From assembly GCA_934202215.1 (NCBI GenBank), contig CAKPXR010000028.1, positions 1 to 19,474 on the forward strand: a stretch of 19,474 nt of DNA. Reading direction: 5' to 3'. Below, one piece after another: positions 6,703 to 17,400 of the stretch; the first letter of the stretch is position 1; each line of letters opens with the position of its first letter. Under the pieces are notes generated by a model. It saw only the letters and a program-made list of their open reading frames with translations. It was not told where the DNA came from and ran no database searches. The DNA is from an uncultured Veillonella sp. (GTDB lineage: Bacteria; Bacillota; Negativicutes; Veillonellales; Veillonellaceae). Both the position numbers and the translations under genes were made by a program.

Positions 6703-8349
6703 TTAAAATGATATAGCATCTTGTACTTTATATACTGTAGCTCCATTAGTTTTACCTAAAGGTTTGGTAATGATGGCTGCAGCAGAATCTTCAAAGTCTT
6801 TTATATTTCTGTTAGGAACTATAACGATGGCATTTGATTTTTTTTGAAGTTGATCTAAAAACTCATCTTTAGTGATGGTAGGCATAATATTTCTTGCCTT
6901 AGCCCAACGTTCGTCATCGGTTTGATTCAAATATACTTGTGTTGGTATATGTTTTGTATAATACACAACCGAAGTATAATATCCACCATATACAAAAACA
7001 GGTTGATTAGTTTGTTCTATATAAGGAGTAAATTGGATTCCTGATTGACTCGTTAATATGGGCGTCACAGAAATGGTAGTGGCCGAGTATAGGGCTAGTA
7101 TTGGAAGTAAAAATAGCAATGTGAGTTGTGAAGCTATTCGGACATAATGTCTAGCTATTTTAAAAATCAGAGCGCCTATGCTAACTATAATTATATAATC
7201 TAAGATATAGTCGCTAGCACTGACGGCTATGCCAATACCTAGAATGCATGTATATATGCCAAATGGTAGTGTTACTAAATAAGTACAATATTTAGATAGA
7301 TTAGGGTTAAACAGTAAATTGATAATTGCCTCACTACCCCATATGATACATGGAATAATTGCAGGTAGTGTATAGGTTAAATACTTGGTTGCTACAATAG
7401 AATAAAATAGTAATATAATAACAAACCATATACCGCCCAGTAGGTTAAATGATTCCTTCCAATTCAGTTTGCGCAGTTGATATATAACCACTGGTGTCCA
7501 CGGTAATAAAGCAAGTGGCGTAAGTATTAGATAGTAGTACCACACATCAAATTTAGGATGTTCTGATACGAGAGCGCGTCCTACATTTTGTAGACCAAGA
7601 AATCCACTAATAAATTCTTGGCCGTGAATAGAATACATTGCTACGTACCATGGACTAGCAATGGCAAAAAATAAAATAATGCCTAGAGGCGTAAACGCAA
7701 TCTTCAAATTTCTTAGTAAACTTACCTCATCCTTATTGGTCTTAATATATTTTTGAAGGATCATAAACACCAATAATATGAGTCCTGGTAATAGTAATCC
7801 GATGGGCCCTTTTGTTAAGACTGCAAAGGCAGCTGCAATATAGGCTTTCACCATCGATGACTTATCATTGTTTGTAAAAGCTAGGTAAGTATAGCCGAAG
7901 ATGGCTAAATTAAAGAAAAATAAAAATCCATCTGTCACAATTGCATGTGATATATACCAAAATTGTAACGTGCTCATCAACAGAATGGCACTAGTTACAG
8001 CGATTGGTATGGATTGTTTGATACGATATACTATATGATACATGAGCGATACACTAGCCCCTGCAATCAATGTATTTGGAATTCGTGATACAAAATCGGA
8101 AATACCAAATAACTTATAACATATCATAAGTGCCCAATACGTTAACGGTGGTTTATCATACCATACGTGGTCATAAATCATAGGAGAAATCCAGGAATTG
8201 TGATTCAACATGGTTATGGCGCTTAATACATAGTTAGATTCTACTGGATCCGTAATTGGTAGATACGCATTATAAAAACCATAACTTATAATTGTAATAA
8301 TAAATAAAGCTATGATTTGTGTTCTGTAACTAATGTTAATTGTAAACAA
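6703..8349 (-). CDS. ArnT/PMT-family membrane glycosyltransferase
   Basis: This is an integral membrane glycosyltransferase of the GT-C fold (ArnT / protein mannosyltransferase-like, GT39/GT83). Such enzymes move a sugar from a polyprenyl-phosphate donor onto lipid A, glycolipid or protein on the outer face of the cytoplasmic membrane. The roughly 548-residue chain has a first helix near residues 12-26, then the first-loop acidic motif TDPVESNY, the KPPLTYW motif and the lumenal-loop RIPN. HAIVTDGFLFFF and LTKGPIGLLLPG are also typical of the family. About ten further hydrophobic segments and a soluble C-terminal part of about 120 residues follow. The acceptor and sugar are unknown. The start is uncertain: the TTG at 8349 directly abuts the AAGGAG, and no in-frame ATG occurs until residue 47, beyond the first helix. 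It is convergent with rplL and divergent from aspA. Confidence 0.85.
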   Translation of the reverse strand: MFTINISYRTQIIALFIITIISYGFYNAYLPITDPVESNYVLSAITMLNHNSWISPMIYDHVWYDKPPLTYWALMICYKLFGISDFVSRIPNTLIAGASVSLMYHIVYRIKQSIPIAVTSAILLMSTLQFWYISHAIVTDGFLFFFNLAIFGYTYLAFTNNDKSSMVKAYIAAAFAVLTKGPIGLLLPGLILLVFMILQKYIKTNKDEVSLLRNLKIAFTPLGIILFFAIASPWYVAMYSIHGQEFISGFLGLQNVGRALVSEHPKFDVWYYYLILTPLALLPWTPVVIYQLRKLNWKESFNLLGGIWFVIILLFYSIVATKYLTYTLPAIIPCIIWGSEAIINLLFNPNLSKYCTYLVTLPFGIYTCILGIGIAVSASDYILDYIIIVSIGALIFKIARHYVRIASQLTLLFLLPILALYSATTISVTPILTSQSGIQFTPYIEQTNQPVFVYGGYYTSVVYYTKHIPTQVYLNQTDDERWAKARNIMPTITKDEFLDQLQKKSNAIVIVPNRNIKDFEDSAAAIITKPLGKTNGATVYKVQDAISF

Positions 8350-8382
8350 CTCCTTTTTGTTAATACTACATTCCTATATTTT

Positions 8383-8411
8383 ATTATACTTTGAATAGTT
8401 CAGATATGATA
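8383..8411 (-). promoter_or_regulatory. Candidate promoter of the glycosyltransferase gene
   Basis: On the minus strand a perfect TATAAT (forward 8383-8388) lies about 35 bases before the gene. The -35 at 17-base spacing (TATCAT, forward 8406-8411) is poor. The predicted start is near 8376. Confidence 0.5.
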
Positions 8412-8460
8412 TGAAATAAATTATATAGAATATTGTTTATAAGGAATATATTAAATGACT

Positions 8461-8488
8461 TTTATGTATACAAAATACATGGTATAAT
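8461..8488 (+). promoter_or_regulatory. aspA promoter with a palindrome in the spacer
   Basis: The extended -10 TGGTATAAT (8480-8488) is preceded by a weak -35 (TTTATG, 8461-8466). The inverted repeat ATGTAT-ACAAA-ATACAT (8464-8480) fills the spacer and touches the -10, a typical place for a repressor operator. The predicted start is near 8495. A second inverted repeat, ATTCAAAA (8491-8498) with TTTTGAAT (8522-8529), lies in the leader. Confidence 0.6.
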
Positions 8489-8561
8489 AAATTCAAAAGA
8501 AAGACCATTTTATACAATATATTTTGAATGTGATATACATTTGATTGAAAGAAGGGCAGTT

Positions 8562-9977
8562 ATGAGAAAAGAACATGATTTCCTAGGTGAATTAGAAGTT
8601 GCTGATGAGCTATATTATGGCGTACAAACAATTCGGGCACTAGAAAACTTTCATATTACAGGAAAACATTTAGATCAAGATTTTATCAAAGCCTTAGCAA
8701 TGGTAAAAAAAGCATCTGCTTTAGCTAATATGAAAACAGGTCGTCTCAATGTTTCTATTGGTAAAGCCATTGTTCAAGCTGCAGATGAAGTGATTGCAGG
8801 TCAATTTGCAGATCAATTTCCAGTTGATCCAATTCAAGGTGGTGCTGGTACTTCTGTCAATATGAATATGAATGAAGTATTAGCAAATCGTGCTTGTGAA
8901 ATTTTAGGACATCCAAAAGGAAGCTATGATTTTGTAAGTCCTAATAACCACTGTAATATGGCGCAATCGACGAATGATGCATTTCCAACAGCTATTAAGG
9001 TTTGTGCTATTTTGAAATCCAAACCTTTGCTTGAAGCATTACAACGACTAGTTGATGAGCTTGAGAAAAAGGCTGATGAATATAGTGAAATCTTAAAGAT
9101 GGGGCGTACTCATTTACAAGATGCTGTGCCAATTACATTAGGTCAAGAAATGGGGGCTTATGCATCTGGTATCCGTCGTGGTATTAGACGGATTAAATCT
9201 GCTGTTGAAGGGGCACATGTAATTAACATGGGGGCTACTGCAGTTGGTACAGGTCTTAATGCGGAACCAAATTACATTCATGATGTAGCTTATGAATTGA
9301 GTGAAGTCGTAGGTGAACCGTTCTATACAGCGGATAATTTAATTGATGCTACTAATAATACTGATATTTTTGCAGATATTTCTAGTGGGTTGAAAGTTAC
9401 GGCTCTCGTATTGATTAAAATGGCGAATGACTTCCGCTTGATGGCATCTGGTCCTCGTTGTGGTATTGGGGAATTAAAGTTACCAGCTCGTCAACCTGGT
9501 TCTTCTATTATGCCTGGTAAGGTTAATCCTGTTATCGCCGAAGTATTGAACCAAGTGTGTTATCAAGTTATCGGTAATGATCTTACGATTACGTTGGCTG
9601 TAGAAAATGGTCAATTTGAGTTAAATGTAATGGAACCTGTATTGGCATATAACTTGTTTAATAATCTTTGCTATCTTAAAAATGGTGTTAACACATTTGT
9701 AGATAAATTGCTCGTAGATCTTGAAGTAGATCGTGAACAATGTGAATACTGGTTAAATCGTTCTGTTGGTATCGTAACTGCGTTATTACCACATCTTGGT
9801 TATGAAACTGCTTCTGCTCTTGCGAAAGAGGCATATACATCTGGACGTGCTATTCGCGATATTATTTTAGAAAAAGGTTTATTGACTGAAGAAGAAATCA
9901 ATCATATTCTTTCTCCTAAAGAAATGACACGACCTGGTATTGCAGGGGCTAATTTATTAAAAAACAAAGGCAATTAG
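8562..9977 (+). CDS. aspA: Aspartate ammonia-lyase (aspartase)
   Basis: Aspartase deaminates L-aspartate to fumarate and ammonia. In fermenting or anaerobically respiring bacteria the fumarate feeds fumarate reductase or the dicarboxylic acid branch. The 471 residues match the family length. The fumarase/aspartase signature GSSIMPGKVNP is at 313-323, with the expected catalytic serine at 314 in the flexible loop. GRTHLQDAVP and NMAQSTNDAFPT are also conserved. The context KVNPVIAEVLNQ, with the following NDLTITLAVENGQFELNVMEP, favours aspartase over class II fumarase. The ATG at 8562 has AAGAAGGG (8549-8556) in front. An in-frame ATG at 8433 would run through the promoter and add an unrelated N-terminus. 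The gene is monocistronic, ending at a terminator 52 bases after the stop. Confidence 0.94.
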   Translation: MRKEHDFLGELEVADELYYGVQTIRALENFHITGKHLDQDFIKALAMVKKASALANMKTGRLNVSIGKAIVQAADEVIAGQFADQFPVDPIQGGAGTSVNMNMNEVLANRACEILGHPKGSYDFVSPNNHCNMAQSTNDAFPTAIKVCAILKSKPLLEALQRLVDELEKKADEYSEILKMGRTHLQDAVPITLGQEMGAYASGIRRGIRRIKSAVEGAHVINMGATAVGTGLNAEPNYIHDVAYELSEVVGEPFYTADNLIDATNNTDIFADISSGLKVTALVLIKMANDFRLMASGPRCGIGELKLPARQPGSSIMPGKVNPVIAEVLNQVCYQVIGNDLTITLAVENGQFELNVMEPVLAYNLFNNLCYLKNGVNTFVDKLLVDLEVDREQCEYWLNRSVGIVTALLPHLGYETASALAKEAYTSGRAIRDIILEKGLLTEEEINHILSPKEMTRPGIAGANLLKNKGN

Positions 9978-10028
9978 TTTTAATAAATGAACTTTGTTAT
10001 ATAATATGAATCATAAATGAAAAACATG

Positions 10029-10062
10029 AAAGCTGTTAGCCTTTTGGTTGACAGCTTTTTTG
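10029..10062 (+). terminator. Intrinsic terminator after aspA
   Basis: A 13-bp stem (10029-10041 with 10046-10058, two G-U pairs) with a TTTT loop is followed by further T. It separates aspA from rpoBC. Confidence 0.9.
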
Positions 10063-10313
10063 TATGATGATAAAATTATAAATTGCAAAAGTAGCATTTT
10101 CTACTTTTCCATGTAGAAGCTATAACTTACGTATTAAGGGTTTTCTTCCAAGGTTGTGCTTGGATAATGAACAGAGCAAGGTTATTTTTAAATGAAAAAA
10201 GGCCTTGCTTATTTGGCGTTATTAAAGCAGGAAAACTGAGACCTGTAAGATGTCTTTTCTATGCCGTTATAGAAATATGGTGGACCAGTGTATTTGAAGG
10301 AGGGAAAGCACAT
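10063..10313 (+). promoter_or_regulatory. Promoter region and folded leader of rpoBC
   Basis: The gap 9978-10313 holds the aspA terminator and then about 250 bases without a credible gene. I see three inverted repeats. First, TAGC-ATT-TTCTAC pairs with GTAGAA-GCTA (10092-10122). Second, AGCAAGG pairs with CCTTGCT (10175-10181 with 10203-10209). Third, TTTCTAT pairs with ATAGAAA (10256-10262 with 10269-10275). Possible -10 boxes are TATAAC (10121-10126) and GATAAT (10163-10168), both without a clear -35. Because rplJL end at a terminator and aspA has its own, rpoBC must start transcription here. Confidence 0.5.
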
Positions 10314-13300
10314 ATGTTCAAACCTGAACAGGTAGGCAAACGGACTCGTTATACATATGCAAAAATTAACGAAGTTATTAAGATGCCGCATTTGTTGGAC
10401 ATTCAGCGTAAATCGTACGAATGGTTCTTGGAGAGCGGTTTACAAAATATTTTCAACGATATTTCTCCGATTAAAGACAATTCAGGTAATTTAGTACTTT
10501 CTTTTGAAGGTTTTAGCTTAGGTGAGCCTAAGTATGATATTAATGAGTGTAAAAATCGTGATGCTACATACGCAGCACCACTTCGTGTAAATATCCGTTT
10601 AGTTAATAATGATCCTGAAAATATGGACATTAAAGAGCAAGAAGTATTTATGGGTGATTTCCCATTGATGACGGATACAGGCACTTTTATTATTAATGGT
10701 GCAGAACGTGTTATCGTATCTCAATTAGTTCGTTCCCCTGGCGTTTACTATGGTAAAGAAATCGATACTATGGGTAACCGTTTGTATGAATCCACAGTTA
10801 TTCCAAATCGTGGTGCTTGGATCGAATTAGAAACAGATGCTAGCGAAGTTGTGGCTGTTCGTATTGACCGCAACCGTAAATTGCCAGCTACTGTTCTTGT
10901 TCGTGCATTAGGTTGGGACACAAATGAAAGTATTCTTGACCTTTTCTGGAACGGTCAAACAGACGAAGATGGCTTGCCAGTATACGATGAACGTATTGTT
11001 CGTACATTAGAAAAAGATACAACTCAATCTGCTGATGAAGCATTGGTAGAAATCTATAAAAAATTACGTCCAGGTGAACCTCCTACTGTAGAATCTGCCC
11101 GTAATTTATTCGATAATTTATTCTTCGATGCTCGCCGTTATGACTTAGCGCGCGTAGGTCGTTATAAATTAAACAAAAAACTAGGTTGGCGTCAACGTAT
11201 GTTGGGTCAAACATTGGCACAACCAATTGTTGATACTGAAACAGGTGAAATCATCCTTGATGCAGGTGTACAAGTTGGAGAAGAACAACTTGACATCGTT
11301 GCTAACAGCGGTGTATTCGGTGGTGAAGGTTTTGCTGAATTCTATATCACTAATCCAGATGGTGTAGTATCCAAAATCATTTGCAACAACTGTAACTTAG
11401 AATTTAACCATCGTACAGTTACAAGAGAAGATATGATTGCTAATATCTCTTACCTTTTGAACTTGATGGATGGCGCTGGTCATACAGACGATATTGACCA
11501 TTTGGGTAATCGTCGTCTTCGTTGTGTAGGCGAATTATTACAAAATCAATTCCGTATCGGTTTGACTCGTATGGAACGTGTTGTGCGTGAACGTATGACA
11601 ATTCAAGAAATTGAATCTATTACACCACAAGCATTGATTAATATTAGACCTGTAGTAGCAGCGATTAAAGAATTCTTTGGTTCTTCGCAGTTATCTCAAT
11701 TTATGGACCAAACAAATCCATTAGCAGAATTGACACATAAACGTCGTCTATCTGCTCTTGGACCTGGCGGTTTGTCTCGTGAACGTGCTGGTTTCGAAGT
11801 TCGTGACGTGCATCACTCTCACTATGGCCGTATGTGTCCTATTGAAACCCCAGAAGGTCCTAACATCGGTTTGATCAACTCCTTATCTAACTATGCGAAG
11901 GTTAATGAGTTTGGTTTTATCGAAGCTCCATATCGTAAGGTTGAAAAGATCTATGGCGAAGGTGCTGATGCAGATAAAGTTGTTAAAGTACGCGTATCTG
12001 AAAGCGTTGCTTATATGACTGCCGATGAAGAAGAAGGTATGACAATTGCCCAAGCTAACTCCCCTCTTGATGCAGAAGGTTGTTTTGCTAATGATCATGT
12101 AGCATGTCGTCGTGGTCATGACGTATTAGAAGTAACACCTGATAAGGTTGATTACATGGACGTTAGTCCAAAAGAAGTTGTATCTATTGGTACAGCTATG
12201 ATTCCATTCCTCGAAAATGATGATGCGAACCGTGCCTTGATGGGTGCGAACATGCAACGTCAAGCAGTGCCTTTGCTTCGTGCTCAAGCACCTTTAGTTG
12301 GTACAGGTATGGAATATACAGCCGCTACAGACTCCGGTGTTTGTGTATTGGCAAGAGAAGCTGGTAAAGTCGTACGTTGCTGGGGTAATGAAATTCACGT
12401 TCTTCGTGATAGTGATGGTCGTGTTGATACATACCGTTTGAATAAATTCCTTCGTTCTAACCAATCCACATGCTTTAACCAAAAACCAATCGTTAATCGT
12501 GGTGACCATGTTGTAAAAGGACAAGTTTTGGCTGATGGTCCTGCCACTGATGGTGGTGAATTGGCTCTTGGCTTCAATGTTCTTGTAGCGTTCATGCCTT
12601 GGGAAGGTTATAACTACGAAGATGCTATCTTGCTTAGTGAAGAACTTTGTAAAGAAGATATCTATACATCCATTCATATTGAAGAATACGAATGTGATGC
12701 GCGCGACACTAAACTAGGTGCCGAAGAAATCACTCGTGAATTGCCTAATACTGGTGATGATACACTTAAAAATCTAGACGAAGATGGTATCATCTGCATT
12801 GGTGCAGAAGTACATCCTGGTGATATCCTCGTTGGTAAGGCTACACCAAAAGGTGAAACTGAATTAACACCAGAAGAACGTTTGTTACGTGCTATCTTTG
12901 GTGATAAAGAACGCGAAGTTCGCGATACCTCTCTACGTGTACCTCATGGTGAATGTGGTAAAGTTGTAGATGTTAAAGTCTTTACACGCGAAAATGGTGA
13001 TGAGTTACAACCTGGTGTAAATAAACTTGTTCGCGTTTATATTGCTCAAAAACGTAAAATTCATGAAGGCGATAAAATGGCTGGCCGTCATGGTAATAAA
13101 GGTGTCGTTTCTCGCGTTATGAGAAAAGAAGATATGCCATTCCTTCCAGATGGTACTCCAGTACAAATCGTATTGAATCCATTGGGCGTACCTTCTCGTA
13201 TGAATATTGGTCAGGTTCTTGAAACTCACTTAGGTTGGGCTGTTCAAGGACTGGGCATGAAAATTAAAGCAACTGATCTTCATATTCAAAATGTATTGAA

Positions 13301-14462
13301 AGAAGCACGCACTGATGAATCCTATTGGGAACAAATTGATGCTATTCGTAAATTATATGCTGAAATTGAAGAATTAGAAGCTCAAGCAAAAGAAGATGTA
13401 ACCGTAGCTCATTTTGATATTGATGAAAAAATCATTGATTTAAAATCTCAAATCATGGGTCACGTAGAAGAAGCAGCACAAAAGAAATTGGCTGCACTTG
13501 GTGGCGAAGCTCGTTACAATGAATTGAAAGCATTAGAATCTAAATATAATGCACTTCATATGGAATATTTTGGCACAGAAGAAGAAGCACCTGAAATGGA
13601 TCCAGCTCTTGTAGAAGAGTTAGAACGCATTAATAAGGTACGTGCTACATTGAATCACATTGAAGAAGCTCGTGCTAAACGCATTGAAATTCGCAATGAT
13701 TTGGAAAAATTAGGCTATGACTATGATACATATGGCATGCCAAAACCAGATGTAGCTGGTATTCATATTGCTACACCTGTATTCGACGGTGCACATGAAA
13801 AAGATGTATTCGAAACATTGGATATAGCTGGTCGTCCAAATGATGGTAAAACTGTATTGTACGATGGCCGTACTGGTGAACCTATGGATAACCGCGTTAC
13901 AGTTGGTTACGTATACATGTTGAAACTTCACCATTTGGTTGATGATAAGATTCATGCGCGCTCCACAGGTCCGTACTCCCTTGTTACGCAACAACCATTG
14001 GGTGGTAAAGCTCAATTTGGTGGTCAACGTTTTGGGGAAATGGAAGTTTGGGCTCTCGAAGCATATGGCGCAGCCTATACTCTTCAAGAGCTATTAACGG
14101 TTAAGTCTGATGACGTTGTTGGTCGTGTGAAAGCATACGAAAAAATTGTTAAAGGTGAAAATATTCCTGAACCAGGTGTGCCTGAGTCCTTCAAAGTATT
14201 GCTCAAAGAACTTCAAAGTATCGGCCTTGATGTAAAAATCTTGAACGAAGATCAAGAAGAAGTTGTTATGAAAGAACTTGATGACGAAGATGAAGTGGTT
14301 GAAACTGGTATTGAAGATGTTATGGACGGCGATGCTGTTGAAACAGATGAAGTAACAGTTGTAGAACCAGAAGCAGAGGAAGAAGTATCTAATGGTGGCG
14401 ATGATGATATTCTTAGCCAATTAGCATATCCAATTAGTGAATCCTCCGCAGATGAAGACTGA
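10314..14462 (+). CDS. rpoB: RNA polymerase beta subunit
   Basis: RpoB forms one pincer of RNA polymerase and half of the active site. ATG 10314 ([21 protein letters not shown]) is chosen over an in-frame ATG at 10167 because AAGGAGGG at 10297-10304 precedes it and homology begins there. The 1382 residues are about 190 more than B. subtilis RpoB. The rifampicin-binding region (459-486) is wild type at D465, H475 and S480, the equivalents of E. coli D516, H526 and S531. Active-site motif [12 protein letters not shown] is at 919-930 and [12 protein letters not shown] starts at 955. The extra length is an insertion of about 166 residues (983-1148) rich in predicted coiled coil, between GLGM and [12 protein letters not shown], at the position of E. 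coli dispensable region 2. The last 70 or so residues form an acidic tail, also seen in other Firmicutes. rpoC starts 29 bases later. Confidence 0.98.
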   Translation: MFKPEQVGKRTRYTYAKINEVIKMPHLLDIQRKSYEWFLESGLQNIFNDISPIKDNSGNLVLSFEGFSLGEPKYDINECKNRDATYAAPLRVNIRLVNNDPENMDIKEQEVFMGDFPLMTDTGTFIINGAERVIVSQLVRSPGVYYGKEIDTMGNRLYESTVIPNRGAWIELETDASEVVAVRIDRNRKLPATVLVRALGWDTNESILDLFWNGQTDEDGLPVYDERIVRTLEKDTTQSADEALVEIYKKLRPGEPPTVESARNLFDNLFFDARRYDLARVGRYKLNKKLGWRQRMLGQTLAQPIVDTETGEIILDAGVQVGEEQLDIVANSGVFGGEGFAEFYITNPDGVVSKIICNNCNLEFNHRTVTREDMIANISYLLNLMDGAGHTDDIDHLGNRRLRCVGELLQNQFRIGLTRMERVVRERMTIQEIESITPQALINIRPVVAAIKEFFGSSQLSQFMDQTNPLAELTHKRRLSALGPGGLSRERAGFEVRDVHHSHYGRMCPIETPEGPNIGLINSLSNYAKVNEFGFIEAPYRKVEKIYGEGADADKVVKVRVSESVAYMTADEEEGMTIAQANSPLDAEGCFANDHVACRRGHDVLEVTPDKVDYMDVSPKEVVSIGTAMIPFLENDDANRALMGANMQRQAVPLLRAQAPLVGTGMEYTAATDSGVCVLAREAGKVVRCWGNEIHVLRDSDGRVDTYRLNKFLRSNQSTCFNQKPIVNRGDHVVKGQVLADGPATDGGELALGFNVLVAFMPWEGYNYEDAILLSEELCKEDIYTSIHIEEYECDARDTKLGAEEITRELPNTGDDTLKNLDEDGIICIGAEVHPGDILVGKATPKGETELTPEERLLRAIFGDKEREVRDTSLRVPHGECGKVVDVKVFTRENGDELQPGVNKLVRVYIAQKRKIHEGDKMAGRHGNKGVVSRVMRKEDMPFLPDGTPVQIVLNPLGVPSRMNIGQVLETHLGWAVQGLGMKIKATDLHIQNVLKEARTDESYWEQIDAIRKLYAEIEELEAQAKEDVTVAHFDIDEKIIDLKSQIMGHVEEAAQKKLAALGGEARYNELKALESKYNALHMEYFGTEEEAPEMDPALVEELERINKVRATLNHIEEARAKRIEIRNDLEKLGYDYDTYGMPKPDVAGIHIATPVFDGAHEKDVFETLDIAGRPNDGKTVLYDGRTGEPMDNRVTVGYVYMLKLHHLVDDKIHARSTGPYSLVTQQPLGGKAQFGGQRFGEMEVWALEAYGAAYTLQELLTVKSDDVVGRVKAYEKIVKGENIPEPGVPESFKVLLKELQSIGLDVKILNEDQEEVVMKELDDEDEVVETGIEDVMDGDAVETDEVTVVEPEAEEEVSNGGDDDILSQLAYPISESSADED
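13260..13757 (+). other. Coding segment for the lineage-specific insertion in RpoB
   Basis: Residues 983-1148 have no counterpart in recalled B. subtilis RpoB, where the flanking sequences are joined directly, and far exceed the E. coli segment at this place. The segment is charged and heptad-like ([55 protein letters not shown]), suggesting an antiparallel coiled coil on the enzyme surface. The reading frame and codon use continue smoothly, so it is a genuine part of the protein. Confidence 0.85.
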
Positions 14463-14491
14463 CACTGAATATAAGGAAGGGAGCGATAGTA

Positions 14492-17400
14492 GTGCTAGAC
14501 GTAAATGAATTTGATTCCATGCGAATCGGTTTAGCCTCTCCAGAGCAGATTTTAGAATGGTCTCATGGGGAAGTTAAAAAACCAGAAACAATTAACTACC
14601 GTACGTTAAAGCCAGAACGTGATGGTCTATTTTGCGAACGCATTTTTGGACCAACAAAAGATTGGGAATGTCACTGCGGTAAATATAAACGCATACGCCA
14701 TAAAGGTGTTGTCTGCGATAAATGTGGCGTAGAAGTAACTCGCGCTAAAGTACGTCGTGAACGTATGGGCCATATTGAATTGGCTACCCCTGTTTCCCAC
14801 ATTTGGTATTTCAAGGGTATTCCATCTCGTATGGGCCTTATCCTTGATGTATCCCCACGTTCTTTGGAACGCGTATTGTATTTTGCTTCCTATATCGTAG
14901 TTGATCCTGCAGGTAGTCCATTGGCCAAACGCCAATTATTATCTGAGCAAGAATACCGTGAATACGAAGCTCAATTCAACGAAGAAGGATATTCTATCGG
15001 TGGTAAATCTGTAGTTATCGAAACTGTTGCACAGCGTAATGAACGTTTGGCTATCGTTCGCGAAGCACAACGTAAAGAACGCTATAATACAGCACTTCGT
15101 GAAGATGCTACAATTCCAGAAGCAGATAAAGAATATGAAGAGTTAACTCGTGAAGAACGCTACGAATTAGGTGCTACAGAAGAAATCTTATTCGTATGTA
15201 TCGACATGGGTGCAGAAGCTGTAAAAGCGTTATTGTCTGAACTTGATTTAGAACAATTAAATGCAGAATTGCGTGAAGAGTTGAATACTGCCAGTGGTCA
15301 ACGCAAAATTCGTGCAGTTCGCCGTTTAGAAGTAGTAGAAGCATTCCGTCAATCTGGCAATCGTCCAGAATGGATGATTATGGATGTCGTTCCTGTCATC
15401 CCACCTGAATTGCGACCTATGGTTCAATTGGATGGTGGTCGTTTTGCTACCTCTGACCTCAATGATTTATACCGTCGTGTTATCAACCGTAACAATCGTT
15501 TGAAACGTTTGTTGGATTTAGGTGCTCCTGATATTATTGTGCGTAATGAAAAACGTATGCTTCAAGAAGCAGTTGATGCATTGATTGATAATGGTCGTCG
15601 TGGTCGTCCTGTAACAGGCCCTGGTAATCGTCCATTAAAATCCTTGTCTGATATGCTAAAAGGTAAACAAGGTCGTTTCCGTCAAAACTTGCTCGGTAAA
15701 CGTGTTGACTACTCGGGTCGTTCCGTTATCGTAGTAGGTCCTGAACTCAAAATGCACCAATGTGGTTTGCCTAAAGAAATGGCATTGGAATTGTTCAAAC
15801 CATTTGTTATGAAACGCTTGGTAGAACGTGGACAAGCATCCAATATTAAGGCTGCTAAGCGCCAAGTGGAACGCGTAGGTCCTGGTGTATGGGAATCCTT
15901 GGAAGAGGTTATCAAAGAACATCCAGTTCTATTGAACCGTGCCCCTACATTGCATAGACTTGGTATCCAAGCCTTCGAACCAATCCTTTGGGAAGGTCGT
16001 GCTATTAAATTGCATCCATTGGTATGTACAGCCTTCAACGCCGATTTTGATGGTGACCAAATGGCTTGTCATTTACCATTGTCCGTAGAAGCTCAATCCG
16101 AAGCTCGTACATTGATGCTTTCCGTTCATAATATTTTATCAACAAAAGACGGTAAGCCAGTTGCTATTCCATCTCAAGATATGATTTTGGGCACATACTA
16201 CCTAACAGTTGTACGCGAAGATACACGTGATAAAGCAAAAACGTTTGCTACTTATGATGAAGTAATGCTTGCTTACGATTCTCATGTTATCGGTTTGCAA
16301 GATATTTTATACATTCGTTTGCCGGAACACGGTCGTGTAGAAACCACAGCTGGTCGTTTGATCTTTAATAACGCTTTGTTCCCAGAATTATGGCAATATG
16401 AACAAAAAGAAGATGGTACTTACACATTAGGTAAGGTTATGGATAAGAAGACCGTTGGTAAACTTGTAGATCAATGTTTCCAATTATTCGGCAATGAAAA
16501 AACTGCTGAACTCTTAGACAGAATTAAATCTCTTGGTTATTCCTTTGCACGTCGTGCAGGTATGACAGTAGCTATTGCGGATATTAAAGTACCAGAAGAA
16601 AAATTCGATTTACTCGATACTGCAGAACAAGACGTAGAAAAAGTATCTCGTTTATACCGTCGTGGTCTCATTACAGAAGAAGAACGTTATCGTAAAACTA
16701 TCCAATTGTGGACAAAAGCAACAGAAGATGTTACGGATGCCATGATGGATAATATGGCGCGCGATAAAGATGGCTTTAACCCTGTATATATGATGGCTAT
16801 CTCCGGTGCCCGCGGTAACAAACAACAAATTCGTCAGCTTGCTGGTATGCGTGGGTTGATGGCTGATCCATCTGGTCGTATCATCGACTTGCCAATCAAG
16901 GCAAACTTTAAAGAAGGTTTGACCGTATTGGATTACTTTACGTCCTCTCATGGTGCTCGTAAAGGTTTGGCTGATACAGCACTTCGTACAGCTGACTCCG
17001 GTTATTTGACTCGTCGTCTTGTTGATGTATCTCAAGACGTTATCGTTCGTGAGGACGATTGTGACGTTGTAGGTATCGATCTCGTTCGTGAACGCGCACG
17101 CTTGGCTACATCACCTCGTCAAGCTCTTGAAATGTTGAAAGACAAGTTGATTGGTCGTGTTCTCGATAAAGATGTAATAAATGCTGAAACAGGTGAATTG
17201 GCTGTTCCTGCAGAAACTATTCTTGATGAACAAAGCTTAGCTGATATCGCAGATGCTGGTGTAACAGCTATCTCCTTGCGTGGTGCGCATTTGGGCTCTG
17301 ATAGTGATATTAACCATACTAATTTAGTTCAAAAAATCCTTCTTGGTGAAAGCGACGATAGTATCCGTGCAACATTGAAAGAAACTATGGTTCAAAACAT

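Noticed and set aside
8433..8561. N-terminal extension of aspA from an upstream in-frame ATG
   Set aside because: It runs through the extended -10 promoter and the palindrome, has no ribosome binding site, and aspartase homology begins at 8562.
10167..10313. N-terminal extension of RpoB
   Set aside because: Homology starts at MFKPEQVG, a strong AAGGAGGG precedes ATG 10314, and the upstream part contains leader hairpins.
11382..11400. CNNC pair in RpoB as an extra zinc site
   Set aside because: Only two cysteines are present and no second pair lies nearby; a zinc site needs four ligands.
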